A stretch of DNA of 64,000 nucleotides from Apostichopus japonicus (taxonomy: Eukaryota; Echinodermata; Holothuroidea; Aspidochirotida; Stichopodidae). This document shows, piece after piece, positions 45,601 through 56,208 of this stretch. Where the stretch lies: positions 12,942,678 through 13,006,677 of the forward strand of contig NC_092579.1 of the NCBI RefSeq assembly GCF_037975245.1, written 5' to 3'. The position numbers and the translations under genes were made by a program. Positions within the stretch are counted from its first letter, which is position 1, and each line of letters opens with the position of its first letter. The notes under the pieces are model-generated. The model did no database searches. It saw only the letters and a list, made by a program, of their open reading frames with translations, and was not told where the DNA came from.

Positions 45601-48180
45601 CGATGCTTTTCCTTTTACCAATCGGAAATAGACGAACTCGATTTCTACAACTTCCTTTGATCAGATGCAACATTTCTCCTGATTCCACACGAAATATAAA
45701 ATGGATTTAAATAGCAGCTTCCTTTCCTTGAACAAAACATGACGATTACTTTTTCCAATCGAAAATAAAGGAAGTGGATTTCTACAGCTTCCCTTCATCA
45801 TATGCAGCATTTTTCCTGATTCCACACGAAAAATAGAATGGATTTAAAGAGCAGCTTCCTTTCCTTGAAGGAGATATGGCGATGCGTTTCCTTTTTCCAA
45901 TCGAAAATAGACGAACTCGATTTCTACAACTTCCTTTTATCAGATGCAGCATTTCTCCTCATTCCACACGAAATATAAAATGGATTTAAATAGCAGCTTC
46001 CTTTCCTTGAAGGAGATATGGCGATGATTTTCCTCTTACCAATCGGAAATAGACGAACTCGATTTCTACAACTTCCTTTGATCAGATGCAACATTTCTCC
46101 TGATTCCACACGAAATATAAAATGGATTTAAATAGCAGCTTCCTTTCCTTGAACAAAACATGACGATTACTTTTTCCAATCGAAAATAAACGAAGTGGAT
46201 TTCTACACTTTCCTTCCATCAGATGCAGCATTTTTCCTGATTCCACACAAAATATAAAATGGATTTAAATAGCAGCTTCCTTTCCTTGAACACGATATGA
46301 CGATTTCTTTTTCCAATCGAAAATAAAGGAAGTGGATTTCTACAGCTTCCCTTCATCATATGCAGCATTTTTCCTGATTCCACACGAAAAATAGAATGGA
46401 TTTAAAGAGCAGCTTCCTTTCCTTGAAGGAGATATGGCGATGCGTTTCCTTTTTCCAATCGAAAATAGAAGAACTCGATTTCTACAACTTCCTTTTATCA
46501 GATGCAGCATTTCTCCTCATTCCACGCGAAATATAAAATGGATTTAAAGAGCAGCTTCCTTTCTTTGAAGGAGATATGGCGATGCTTTTCCTTTTACCAA
46601 TCGGAAAGAGACGAACTCGATTTCTACAACTTCCTTTTATCAGATGCAGCATTTCTCCTCATTCCACACGAAATATAGAATGGATTTAAATAGCAGCTTC
46701 CTTTCCTTGAAAGAGATATGGCGATGATTTTCCTCTTACCAATCGGAAATAGACGAACTTGATTTCTACAACTTCCTTTGATCAGATGCAACATTTCTCC
46801 TGATTCCACACGAAATATAAAATGGATTTAAATAGCAGCTTCCTTTCCTTGAACAAAACATGACGATTACTTTTTCCAATCGAAAATAAACGAAGTGGAT
46901 TTCTACACTTTCCTTCCATCAGATGCAGCATTTTTCCTGATTCCACACGAAATATAAAATGGATTTAAATAGCAGCTTCCTTTCCTTGATAATAATATGA
47001 CGATTACTTTTTCCAATCGAAAATAAACGAAGTGGATTAATATAGCTTACCTTCATCATATGCAGCATTTCTTCTGATTCCACACGAAGTGAAAAATGGG
47101 TTTAAAGAGCAGTTTCCTGTCCTTGAACACGATATGACGATTTCTTTTTCTAATCGAAAATAAAATGGATATCTACAGCTTCCCTTCCATCAGATGCAGC
47201 ATTTCTCCTGATTCCACACGAAATATAAAATGGATTTAAATAGCAGCTTCCTTTCCTTGATAATAATATGACGATTACTTTTTCCTATCGAAAATAAAAT
47301 GGATATCTACAGCTTCCCTTCATCAGATGCAGCATTTCTCCTGATTCCACACGAAATATAAAATGGATTTAAATAGCAGCTTCCTTTCCTTGATAATAAT
47401 ATGACGATTACTTTTTCCAATCGAAACTAAAATGAATATCTACAGCTTCCCTTCCATCAGATGCAGCATATCTCCTGATTCCACACGAAATATAAAATGG
47501 ATTTAAATAGCAGCTTCCTTTCCTTGAACAAAATATGGCGATTTCTTTTTCCTATCGAAAATAAAATGGATATCTACAGCTTCCCTTCATCAGATGCAGC
47601 ATTTCTACTGATTCCACACGAAATATAAAATGGATTTAAATAGCAGCTTCCTTTCCTTGAACAAAATATGACGATTTCTTTTTCCTATCGAAAATAAAAT
47701 GGATATCTACAGCTTCCCTTCATCAGATGCAGCATTTTTCTTGATTCCACACGAAATATAGAATGGATTTAGATATCAGCGTCCTTTCCTTGAACAAAAT
47801 ATGACGATTTCTTTTTCAATCGAAAATAAATGAAGTGGATTTCTACAGCTTCCCTTCATCAGATGCAGCATTTTTCCTGATTCCCCACGAAATATAAAAT
47901 GACCTTAAATAGCAGCTTACTTTCCTTGAACAAAATATGACGATTCCTTTTTCCAATTGAAAATAAACGCACTGGATTACTAAAGCTTTCCTTCCATCAG
48001 ATGCAGCATTTTTCCTGATTCCACGCGAAATATAAAATGGATTTAAATATCAGCTTCCTTTCCTTGAACAAAATATGACGATTTCTTTTTCCAATCGAAA
48101 ATAAAATGGATATCTACAGCTTCCCTTCCATCAGATGCAGCATTTCTACTGATTCCACACGAAATATAAAATGGGTTCCT
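39607..48180. repeat. 139-142-bp satellite array, about 60 monomers
   Basis: Consensus landmarks in order: agcttcctttccttga, an A/B/C-variable stretch, ccaatcg(a/g)aaa, gatttctac, cttcctt, atcagatgcagcattt, tcctgattccacacgaaata and aaatggatttaaa. At least three monomer types occur: (A) aaggagatatggcgatgc, (B) aacaaaacatgacgattac, (C) aacacgatatgacgattt. They are arranged in higher-order periods of about 421 bp and 1542 bp. Shortened monomers lie at about 40140-40420. A distinct homogenised variant (gataataatatgacg, aaaatggatatctaca) occupies about 46990-47710. Each monomer has a minus-strand frame of about 61 codons, but monomer lengths are not all multiples of three and the frames do not join, so coding is rejected. 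Confidence 0.97.
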
Positions 48181-48450
48181 TTTTTGAACAAAATATGACA
48201 ATGCTTTTCATTTTTTAATCGAAAGTGAACAGCTTCCCTTCATCAGATGTAACAATTTCCCTGATTACAAAGAGTCTTTATTTCACGGACAAAAAGATTG
48301 TCATCTTTCCTTTTTTATTTCCACTCGAAATTTAAAATTCACTTGAATAGTTTCTTTCCCCAGAATAGAATAGATAGATGGTTTTCCTCTTTCGAAACAG
48401 CTTCACTTCACCAAATGCAGCATTTCTCCAGTTTAAAAGATTCTTATTTC
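48181..48450. repeat. Decayed right edge of the satellite
   Basis: Fragments such as aacaaaatatgacaatgc, cagcttcccttcatcagatg and caaatgcagcatttctcc continue with growing divergence, then disappear. Confidence 0.75.
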
Positions 48451-50019
48451 CATACACAAAAATCATGATGATATATTTCTTACTTTTATTACCAAGCGAT
48501 AAAGAGATATATTTCAAGCGAAAATCTATTTCATTGCTGTTTCTACCCTCTGTAAAAAAAAACCAGCAACCTTTCCTATTCGTCATAAGGCGGTTACACA
48601 CAAATCATCTATTTATTTTTTCAACATGAAGCGATGAAAATAATCTTATTGATAATCCGGGTGGACAGTATCCCGTTATGGATTACACATTACACCGAAT
48701 TGTCTCTTAACGTGTTTGAATTATTCATTCAAACATTATAATACCCTTGTAATTGATTAATGAAATATATTTTTCTTATTATATTTAAGGATTAACTTGT
48801 TTCTTTCTATTACCAAAATATCATGGTTAACCAAATTTGCTTGACGATGCGAATTATAAATTTATGAAGACAAAATCTAAGAAATCAACGTCAGGCTATC
48901 TTGTTTCGATATTTTTACAGTGAAGTTGTCAGTTACTAGTTTATTGAAATTTAAATTGACGACTTTTATTTCCTACTTTAATAATATATCATTCCAGTAC
49001 TTCAAATTTGACGCACATATACCGCAGACCTACTTTGCATTAACAAGCCTAGCTTAATTACACGTAAGTTTTACGTTTCGTAAATATGAATGGAAATGTT
49101 TCCTATAAACTAACCTTGTGAAATATTTCTTTATATAAAAAAGTAAAGTATAAATAAAACATATCCTTAACCGTTACCTTTATAGCACGTCTATAGCGTG
49201 ATAGACTATATGCTATCGATGTACTGGACTATACGCAATATCACCAATAGGCTACTTATAGCCTAGCTATTTGTTGTGTATTTAATCAAACCCTGTACAC
49301 AACTTTTTCTTTCAAAATTTCAACAAATAGAAGACATATTTTACTTAGCTCAACCGAAAAGAAGAATCTTCGTCTATAATTCAGGCCATCATATTGCCGT
49401 TGTGTCCCAATGCTTCATTAGTACAATGGTTCCTGATAGGAACTCCCATCCACAATTCGATAACAGTTTTAGTGTAAAAACAGTTATAGCATCGTTACTG
49501 GGTATCTTGAAAGAAAACAAACATTACAGTAGTTGCAGGATTGTGACGCCAATATTGTCCCATGACACTCAGCCTTTCGCGTGCCTGCAGACGCGCATAA
49601 TTATGGTCGGCCACGATGGTCGTGTAGTCTTAACGTAACGCGTTAAGAATACCGCTTATACGCGTAAATGAATAACCAATCAACTATTAACGCGCCCTTT
49701 TTTCCATATCCACGTGTAGCGAGGAAACATAATGGCACTACAGCGTTCTGCGCATTCTACTCAACATCAAATGCGTTCAAATTCAAGACGCACAACGGCT
49801 TTGAGCCATGTCGTTGGCAGCTTGATGCATAGATGTGTTATAGCGCCATCTGAACAATACAACAAGGCTCAGGGTGGCATACTTCTATTAGAGTCTATAT
49901 CCATCCGCTCGATTGTTCTCCTTCAGGAAAAGTGCCAAAAGCAGCAGGAGAACATCTTTTTTGACCTGTTATCAATCATGATCTAGTTTTGTGGTTTGCA
50001 TGTTGAAGAGCATGAAGTA
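48451..50019. other. Noncoding stretch
   Basis: Open frames at 49276-49638 and 49732-49986 have no recognisable domain, splice support or start context, and I do not call them. No clear repeat. Confidence 0.4.
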
Positions 50020-50355
50020 CATGTGATGAGAAAATTGGGTCAATTGAGGCAATTTTAGACACCTTTAGGCCTCCCAGGAGAAGCGTAGGAAAATTGTTTA
50101 CTACTGAGTGAAGAGGTTTGTTTACAGGTGACGAAAACTTCCGGCTCGGATAGCAAAAAATCTGTGCGGTCATGGTACGGAAAATTGATGGTGCCATGAA
50201 AGGCCAACTTGTCAGCTATGGGGTGATGGGTAGCGTTTAGCTAGTGAAAACTTCTATCTAGACTTAGAGACCATCTTACTTGTGTGATTTAGTGTGTAAG
50301 TCAACGGGGCTTTTAATGGGCGTATGCTACCTCAGGGTTCTTTTGGTGGCGCCGT
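50020..50355 (+). repeat. Interspersed repeat, copy 2 (partner at 6275)
   Basis: Collinear with 6275-6620, sharing gaaaattgggtcaatt, ggaaaattgt, gaggtttgtttaca, gtcatggtacgga, ggccaacttgtcagctat and gtgatgggta. Family class unknown. Confidence 0.75.
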
Positions 50356-51712
50356 GTACCATCAGCTTATAACAGCGTATCCTTTCCAAATCAGACATAC
50401 CTTCTTATGTCTCTTCATTTCTACTTTCAAGTTCTACTAAGAAGTGGGTTATTAAACTTATTACTGTAAAATGAAATATACAGAAAACTTGTTCATTTTA
50501 AATCGATTTAATTCGGGGAGGTGGGTGGTCCGACCGTGATTTAACTAGCATGTTTCAAAGTGATCACAGGCCTTTCTTCACTTTCCACCAGTCCCATTTC
50601 GGTAGACGAATGAAGTAACAAACAGGCGCCAATGGGTTAGCTGCGCACAAAAAAACACATAGACCTAGCTGTCATTAGTATAAAAACAACGTAAGTCAAG
50701 TGGCCTTCCTCAATGAGATGGGGCGACTTGTTGTTATAACCATAAGACTTTAACCACGACAAGAGACTTCTCCGGTTGCATACATAAAAATACAAGGGGG
50801 TTTGGGCTGTTACAGGGATAAAACGGTTCGGCAAACGTGTATATGTTTCGAACTGGGCACTTTCCATACGCAAGTTGCTTCTTTATGTGCTATGCAATAG
50901 CCTAGTCAAATAAAGAGTTGGAGCATTTAATGGAAGTTTAACTTACCTTTTTTCCTGAATATTCCAAGATAAAATGGTCCATAAAATATTTCCCTCTTTG
51001 TCTGTGGTTTTAAACCTATAGATCGTAAAACATATCCTTTGTCACGGTGAAAGAATATTTTGTTTTTGCTTTCATAATTATGAACACTGTAGTAGTGTGA
51101 GTATTGTATATGATATACTGACTAATACATAGTTTCTTTAAACCACAACAAACCTTATATCAACTCATTGTAACGTCACACCGGCCAGGTACGTACCTTT
51201 CGACTTACTGCGTTCTTCAGAGATTCCAAGTTTACGCCCAAATTACAGATTAACAGTGCAGTGTAGTGTAATGGCAATGCTTCTTCACGTGGACTTCTCC
51301 CGTGTGTGTGTGCCTGCTGTGTGCGTGCGTGCGTGTTTGTTTGTTTACGCGAGGGTGTGCGCGTGTAGAGTTAAATTGCGTCATACGGTTCTACAGGATT
51401 ATATGATAACACTTTACCGTACTTATAAGTTGGTACTCAGGCAACGTGATGGTTGCTTTGTTTGTTTCTATTAGTTACTGAGTTAAGTTGTTTCCAGGCA
51501 GAGTCACGCCAAACAACGCATTAAATGTGTTATCTGCTTTCAGAACAGGAGGCTGTGTGGTTTTGGTGCATTGCGTTACATGTGTTACACAGTATCACAG
51601 TGTACTTCGGTTCGTGAACGCGGCGTCGTGTGGGATCTCGTTCATTGGTTTTGTCATGAAGAGCGCCATCTACACCATGGACGTTTGGACCGTCTGCTCT
51701 CGACCACTGCCT
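50356..51712. other. Noncoding stretch
   Basis: A GT-rich run lies at 51300-51365. No supported gene. The open frame at 51488-51889 overlaps the SINE and is an artefact. Confidence 0.45.
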
Positions 51713-51949
51713 AATGTATGTATTTTAGATCCTCCTGTAAGCAGAACTCGCGAAGAAGCCATCATTGGCTTATCAAAGCCGCAAGCTGACCGAAGTCAGT
51801 CTCTTAGATTCATATTTAACGTCCATGATTATGAATTGTCAATTGTCAACAACTCTGTAACTGGACGACATACATTAATCTTGGAGTAACTCGAACTCGG
51901 GACCTTATGATTGAAAGGCACCGGCGTTAACCACTGAGCTAACACTCCT
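51713..51949 (-). mobile_element. tRNA-derived SINE, second copy
   Basis: Read on the minus strand: tRNA-like head with A box (ttagctcagtggtta) and a B-box-like gagttcgagtt, then the body shared with 17909-18220 (catggacgttaaat, cttcggtcagcttgcg, gatggcttctt, cgcgagtt) and a short atacatacat tail. Confidence 0.88.
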
Positions 51950-52695
51950 AATTATGTATTTCGAGACAGTGCGGCATCATGCGTAGATCTGTAATGACAG
52001 AGATGGTTGCCACTTTGTCAATCTGACATGTCATAGAGCCAATAAGAGGTGAAAACTGTTACTTTCCCGTAGTTTTTCTTTTATATTTTCATGGTGACCG
52101 TATACACTGCAGGCCTACACTCATGAGTTACAATGGAAGAAATTCAAATAACGAAAGAATTGTTAACAGTTTGGGAACTTGGCGCAGCTATAGATACGGG
52201 TCTATTTCCATGCATTAACTTTCTAAAAATTCTCATGAAAAGCTCTCTTAATCCATGCAGTTAATAAATCTGCTCACATAATTATATTTCCACCACTAGG
52301 CTAGAGTAAATCAGAAGAAAGCCAAGTACGGCTATACCGTGTAGGAATCAGTCTGCTGTACAGTATATGCAGCTGTTTGAAAGCGATTTCGCTGCACTTA
52401 CATCTGCCACAATGTAACGTTGTGGCTTATAATAGTTAGACCTACATATACGAACTAGACGAAAGTAATTTATTATGAAAATCAAACGTTCCGATATTTA
52501 TCAATATGCACATTTGGCGTGGAATGAAGGAATGAATACTGCAAATTATTGGAACTTAATTCAGATCGAGGTAAATTCACTTTTGTGTTGTATAAGAGAA
52601 AACATGCATACTGGTTAAACTTTTCCACGGTCGATTTAATTCCTACAGTCTTGACTAATATTTAGCAGTCTCGACAACCACAAAAAAATCAGTAA
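51950..52695. other. Noncoding stretch
   Basis: No gene or clear repeat recognised. Confidence 0.5.
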
Positions 52696-53147
52696 AGCCC
52701 GCCGCACACTGTACGACTGATCCCGACCCGACCCGACCCGACCCGACCCGACCCGACCCGACTCGACCTTCGTCACGTGTATTATCTTTACTCGTAAAGA
52801 ATAATTGTCCTACGACTGACCCCCACATACTGACCGACTGATCAGCGCGCAAGAACTGTTTGCTGTCAACTGATCCCGTTTAGATCAATACATTTGCATG
52901 TGACCTAAGTCACACGCATATGTATTGACCCGTGATTGGTTATATTTGTTAAAACTGTACAGTTTCAGTCGTGAAGCCCCGCACACTGCCGTCTGCCAGT
53001 CGGGAAAACGCGACTGAAACTGACAATATCATGATCATAGTCGCAGTACTAAACTGGCACGCACATTGCCCGACTCTCCACGATTTTCCACGAAGTGTCA
53101 GTCGAGTTGCCTCGGGTCGTGATCAGTGGTGTAGTGTGCGGTGGACT
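52696..53147 (+). mobile_element. TIR element, best-preserved family member
   Basis: Inverted ends of 36 bp match at about 30 positions, built on agcccgccgcacactgtac and agtccaccgcacactacac followed by actgatc and cgacccga. An expanded (CGACC)n run sits inside the left end (52723-52767). Three related copies lie at 24100, 31049 and 31827. No transposase; target duplication not identified. Confidence 0.85.
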
Positions 53148-53760
53148 GGCAAAAATTCTTCGTGTCCCTTGAAAAATAACCATTACGAAAATCAGCCAAT
53201 TAGCTAAAGGGCGTTTCATACGCCATGTATAAATAACGATGTTTTAGAACACAACTGTACCTAAAAGGGCCCTGTCAAAGATTTTATATACCTTCCTTTT
53301 TACTGTGATTCATATGAGACTGACAATATGACATGTGATCATAAAACTTGCATTCGGCGTTTCGGAGTGAATAAGCTGACATCATTAAAGCCGTTTTAAA
53401 ACACTGTCGATGATTAATTAAGGTAACTTGAGGCATGTTGCAGCGGTTAGAACCAGTTTCTCGACTTTGATCGGTTCAAACTTGTTGCTTTGCAGTGTTG
53501 TTGGTGATCGGAAGCTTCCTTTGACTTAGTATTTCGTGTTTGCGAATTGTGAAAAGGGGTTTGGTTGTATTTTTCTGCTATTTTTTATCCCTAACAAGAG
53601 CCTCAGTTAATAAAGTTTTTCAGTCAGTGTCGTCTAATTTTAGAGAACAGCATGTATATCTTTGTACTCTAGTCGTACATCCTGAAGACCGATGTGCAAT
53701 AATTGTACCCTTTCCCAATATTTATCGGGAACTTATGACATGAGATAACAACATTATATT
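53148..53760. other. Noncoding stretch
   Basis: No supported gene or repeat. Confidence 0.45.
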
Positions 53761-54000
53761 CAGGCGCGTATCCAGGATTTTCTAACCCGGGGGGCGCGAA
53801 TTACTATCTAAGCGGAGCGCCACCATCGGTTGGCGCGCAGCGTACAAGAAAATTTCTGGTTTTGATACCCCCCAGATCACCGGAAATAGCACTTCTCGGG
53901 CTTGAAAATGACCAACCAGATGTACACTTTTGCCTGAGAATAAGGATTTCCCAAAAGTTTTTTCCATCCATAACCTTTTTGAAGATTGTCACCAGTCACA
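53761..54000 (+). mobile_element. hAT-like MITE left end with core
   Basis: Starts caggcgcgtatccaggattt, close to the start of the 13092 element, and carries the shared core at about 53804-53854. The right end is uncertain. A matching outward end (ctgggtacgcacctg) occurs at 55706-55720, but flanking octamers (attatatt, atattacc) disagree and other insertions lie between. Confidence 0.65.
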
Positions 54001-54439
54001 CATCATGTTCGACCTGATTGCATGTCCTATGGATCATTGCTTTTGTAGGTGATTATACGTCACGGCCCACAATATCCGAAAGCCCCACTTTTGAAGGTTT
54101 TAAGCCCATTATTTGTTGAGAATTTGAAAATTCACATTTCACGTGAATAAAATCACTTCAAAACATACCCATAATGTTGCACAAAATTCAGTCTATGGAC
54201 AAGCAATATAGAAAAACCTCCTTGATCCCCTAACAGACAGGTCAAAGTTGCACGAGTAGAGGAAAGTATGATGAAGAATGTTGGTGAGGAAATTTTGGAA
54301 AATTCCGACACAGTTAATTTATTGGTGTAGAAATATTGCAACCTCTTATAATGGCTATTATAAAACTTGGTTGAAGGAAATGAAAAATAGCAGATATTTC
54401 CGATATCAGGTATATCGAAACCGAACACTACACACATAG

Positions 54440-54881
54440 GCGTAGGTCCCGTAGGAGGCGGTGGCTGCAGCCCCCCCCCCCCCCCCCGCAACCAAATTTT
54501 TCCCCATCTTTTTCGGGCACCTACTGAAAGAAAAATAAATAGCAATGAATAGCTTAAAAATGATCTCCTTGGTAATTAAAATAAAGTTGTAAGCTTGGCC
54601 GACATTACTACTGTAAAAGAGAGTTTTGACATAAATGGATCTGTATGATTTTTCTCCATCTACATAAGACATTTGGTTGTTTACATAGCATCCAGCGGTA
54701 TACCGTGCAACTTTGACGGACCGTAAGGTACACGATGCCATGCACTGTAATGACCGATGCTTGCTTATATGATATTGGCATCGATATGTTGAACGCGCGC
54801 GGTTTGCGCGCGAAAAATTTTGGCTTTTTTTCGGGCAAGTCATTACAGCCCCCAAATCCAATTGGGCTCCTACGCCTATTA
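54440..54881. mobile_element. Insertion with 13-bp flanking direct repeat
   Basis: The 13-mer actacacacatag occurs at 54427-54439 and 54882-54894. Next to it lie inverted ends gcgtagg and cctacgcctatta. A C-run of about 17 bp is at 54471-54487. This is a non-autonomous element of unclear class. Confidence 0.7.
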
Positions 54882-54982
54882 ACTACACACATAGACAGTT
54901 TTTGAGGCTGTTCATCGTGGAACATGCATTTCAATGCTCACTGATATGATGTTATATCTGCTCTTTGCTTTACAAATTCGAA

Positions 54983-55220
54983 CAGGCGTGTAGCGAGTAA
55001 TTGCCAAGGGAGGGGCGAAGCCTGTAGGCAAACTATCTAAGCGAAGCGCCACCATGAGTTGGCGCGAAGCGTACAAGAAAAATTTTGGCCGAAAATGCCT
55101 CCCAGATCGCTGGAAATGACACTTACCAGGCCTTGTAAGTTGCATTTAAGCATTGTCTATTTTGAAATTACTAGCGATGTCATAAAGAAAATTTGCTCGG
55201 GGGGGGGGGCGGTCGCCCCT
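54983..55220 (+). mobile_element. hAT-like MITE, right end lost
   Basis: Starts caggcgtgtagcgag and matches 28974-29244 through gccaagggaggggcgaagc, the shared core (about 55033-55083) and gcctcccagatcgctgg. After the G-run near 55199 it diverges with no terminal repeat. Confidence 0.8.
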
Positions 55221-55536
55221 TCCCGAAATGCGTCATGTACCCCGACGACTCGGTCGAGTTCAAGACCAGCCACAGTTGGTTCCATATAGCACAATTGTAC
55301 AATTGTTTAAGGCGTCCATACACACACACGCGTTATGATAGACCATATATAGTATTTATATAGATACATTAGTGAGAGAGGAAAAATGGAAACGTCAAAA
55401 ATGGAGTTGTCGGTGTAAGGGGTAGGGTGAGGCGCACACCCCCTCCGTAATCCTTGATCTGTCACTGACTACCCTGTGTATATTATAGGGATCAGCGCTT
55501 TAACTATGACTGTTCCTCTTTCTCTTCCCGAGGTCT

Positions 55537-55720
55537 TGGCTATCTTCTACTCCCTCCTTTTTTCCTTTTTCTCTCTTTTTCTTTTTCTTTTCCCTTCCTT
55601 CCTCTCCTCCTTTTCTTTTTTCCCCCTCCTTTTCCCTTTTTTCTTCTCTTTTTTTCTCTCCTCTTTTCCTTACCCGGGGGGCGCGCGCCCCCAACGCCCC
55701 CCCCCCTGGGTACGCACCTG
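55537..55720. repeat. Pyrimidine tract joined to a MITE end
   Basis: About 135 bp of T/C-only plus strand (55537-55672) abuts a GC-rich hAT-like outward end (ggggggcgcgcgcccc, a C-run, ctgggtacgcacctg). Confidence 0.75.
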
Positions 55721-56086
55721 ATATTACCAGAACACACTGGATTTGTTTTTATTCTCAAACCTTTTTGTACAATCTAATATTCATATAAAACTCATGTGAT
55801 GTCACGTATGTGATTGCTTCTGTATGTGATACGTTCCTCTTGTGATCGCGCCGGTCTGTGCGGCGAATGTAAAAGGGGAGGAAAATATAACAGCCGAAGC
55901 AACAAGTTCATATTTTTATGTAGGAGACTCATTCGCGTCGTGTGAGCGGACTCAGCAGAGCCTAGGTCGTTTCAGAGCCGTATATAGAGCTCTGGGTCGT
56001 TTAGATACATAGCGCCATCACTTCATCCTTCGCCCGAGATAGCACTGAGCAGAAAAACCTTGCCTTGGTCTAAAATAATCGCTAAA
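55721..56086 (+). promoter_or_regulatory. Upstream region and 5' UTR of ATP5PD
   Basis: Less AT-rich than its surroundings, and it leads directly into the ATG at 56087 without an intervening repeat. No TATA box at a sensible distance and no recognised factor site. The transcription start cannot be placed. Confidence 0.4.
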
Positions 56087-56208
56087 ATGGCTACACGGAG
56101 GGTTGGAGCGAAAGTTATAGATTGGGCTGCTTTTGCAGAAAGGGTACCTCCAAACCAAAGATCACAATTTAATGCTTTAAAAACCAAAGCTGACGCATTA
56201 AAAACAAA
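56087..56208 (+). CDS. ATP5PD: ATP5PD exon 1
   Basis: Start MATRRVGAKVIDWAAFAERV. Ends within a Lys codon at aaa|gtaagt (phase 2). Confidence 0.95.

Noticed and set aside
40160-46809. More than a dozen similar 61-86-codon minus-strand frames
   Set aside because: They are satellite monomers read in one frame. Unit lengths of 139-142 bp shift the frame and no continuous coding sequence results.
51488-51889. 133-codon open frame
   Set aside because: About half lies antisense to the SINE copy; no domain or splice support.
52723-52767. (CGACC)n run as a telomere-like or regulatory repeat
   Set aside because: It is a local expansion of the cgacccga motif already present in the element's terminal repeat.
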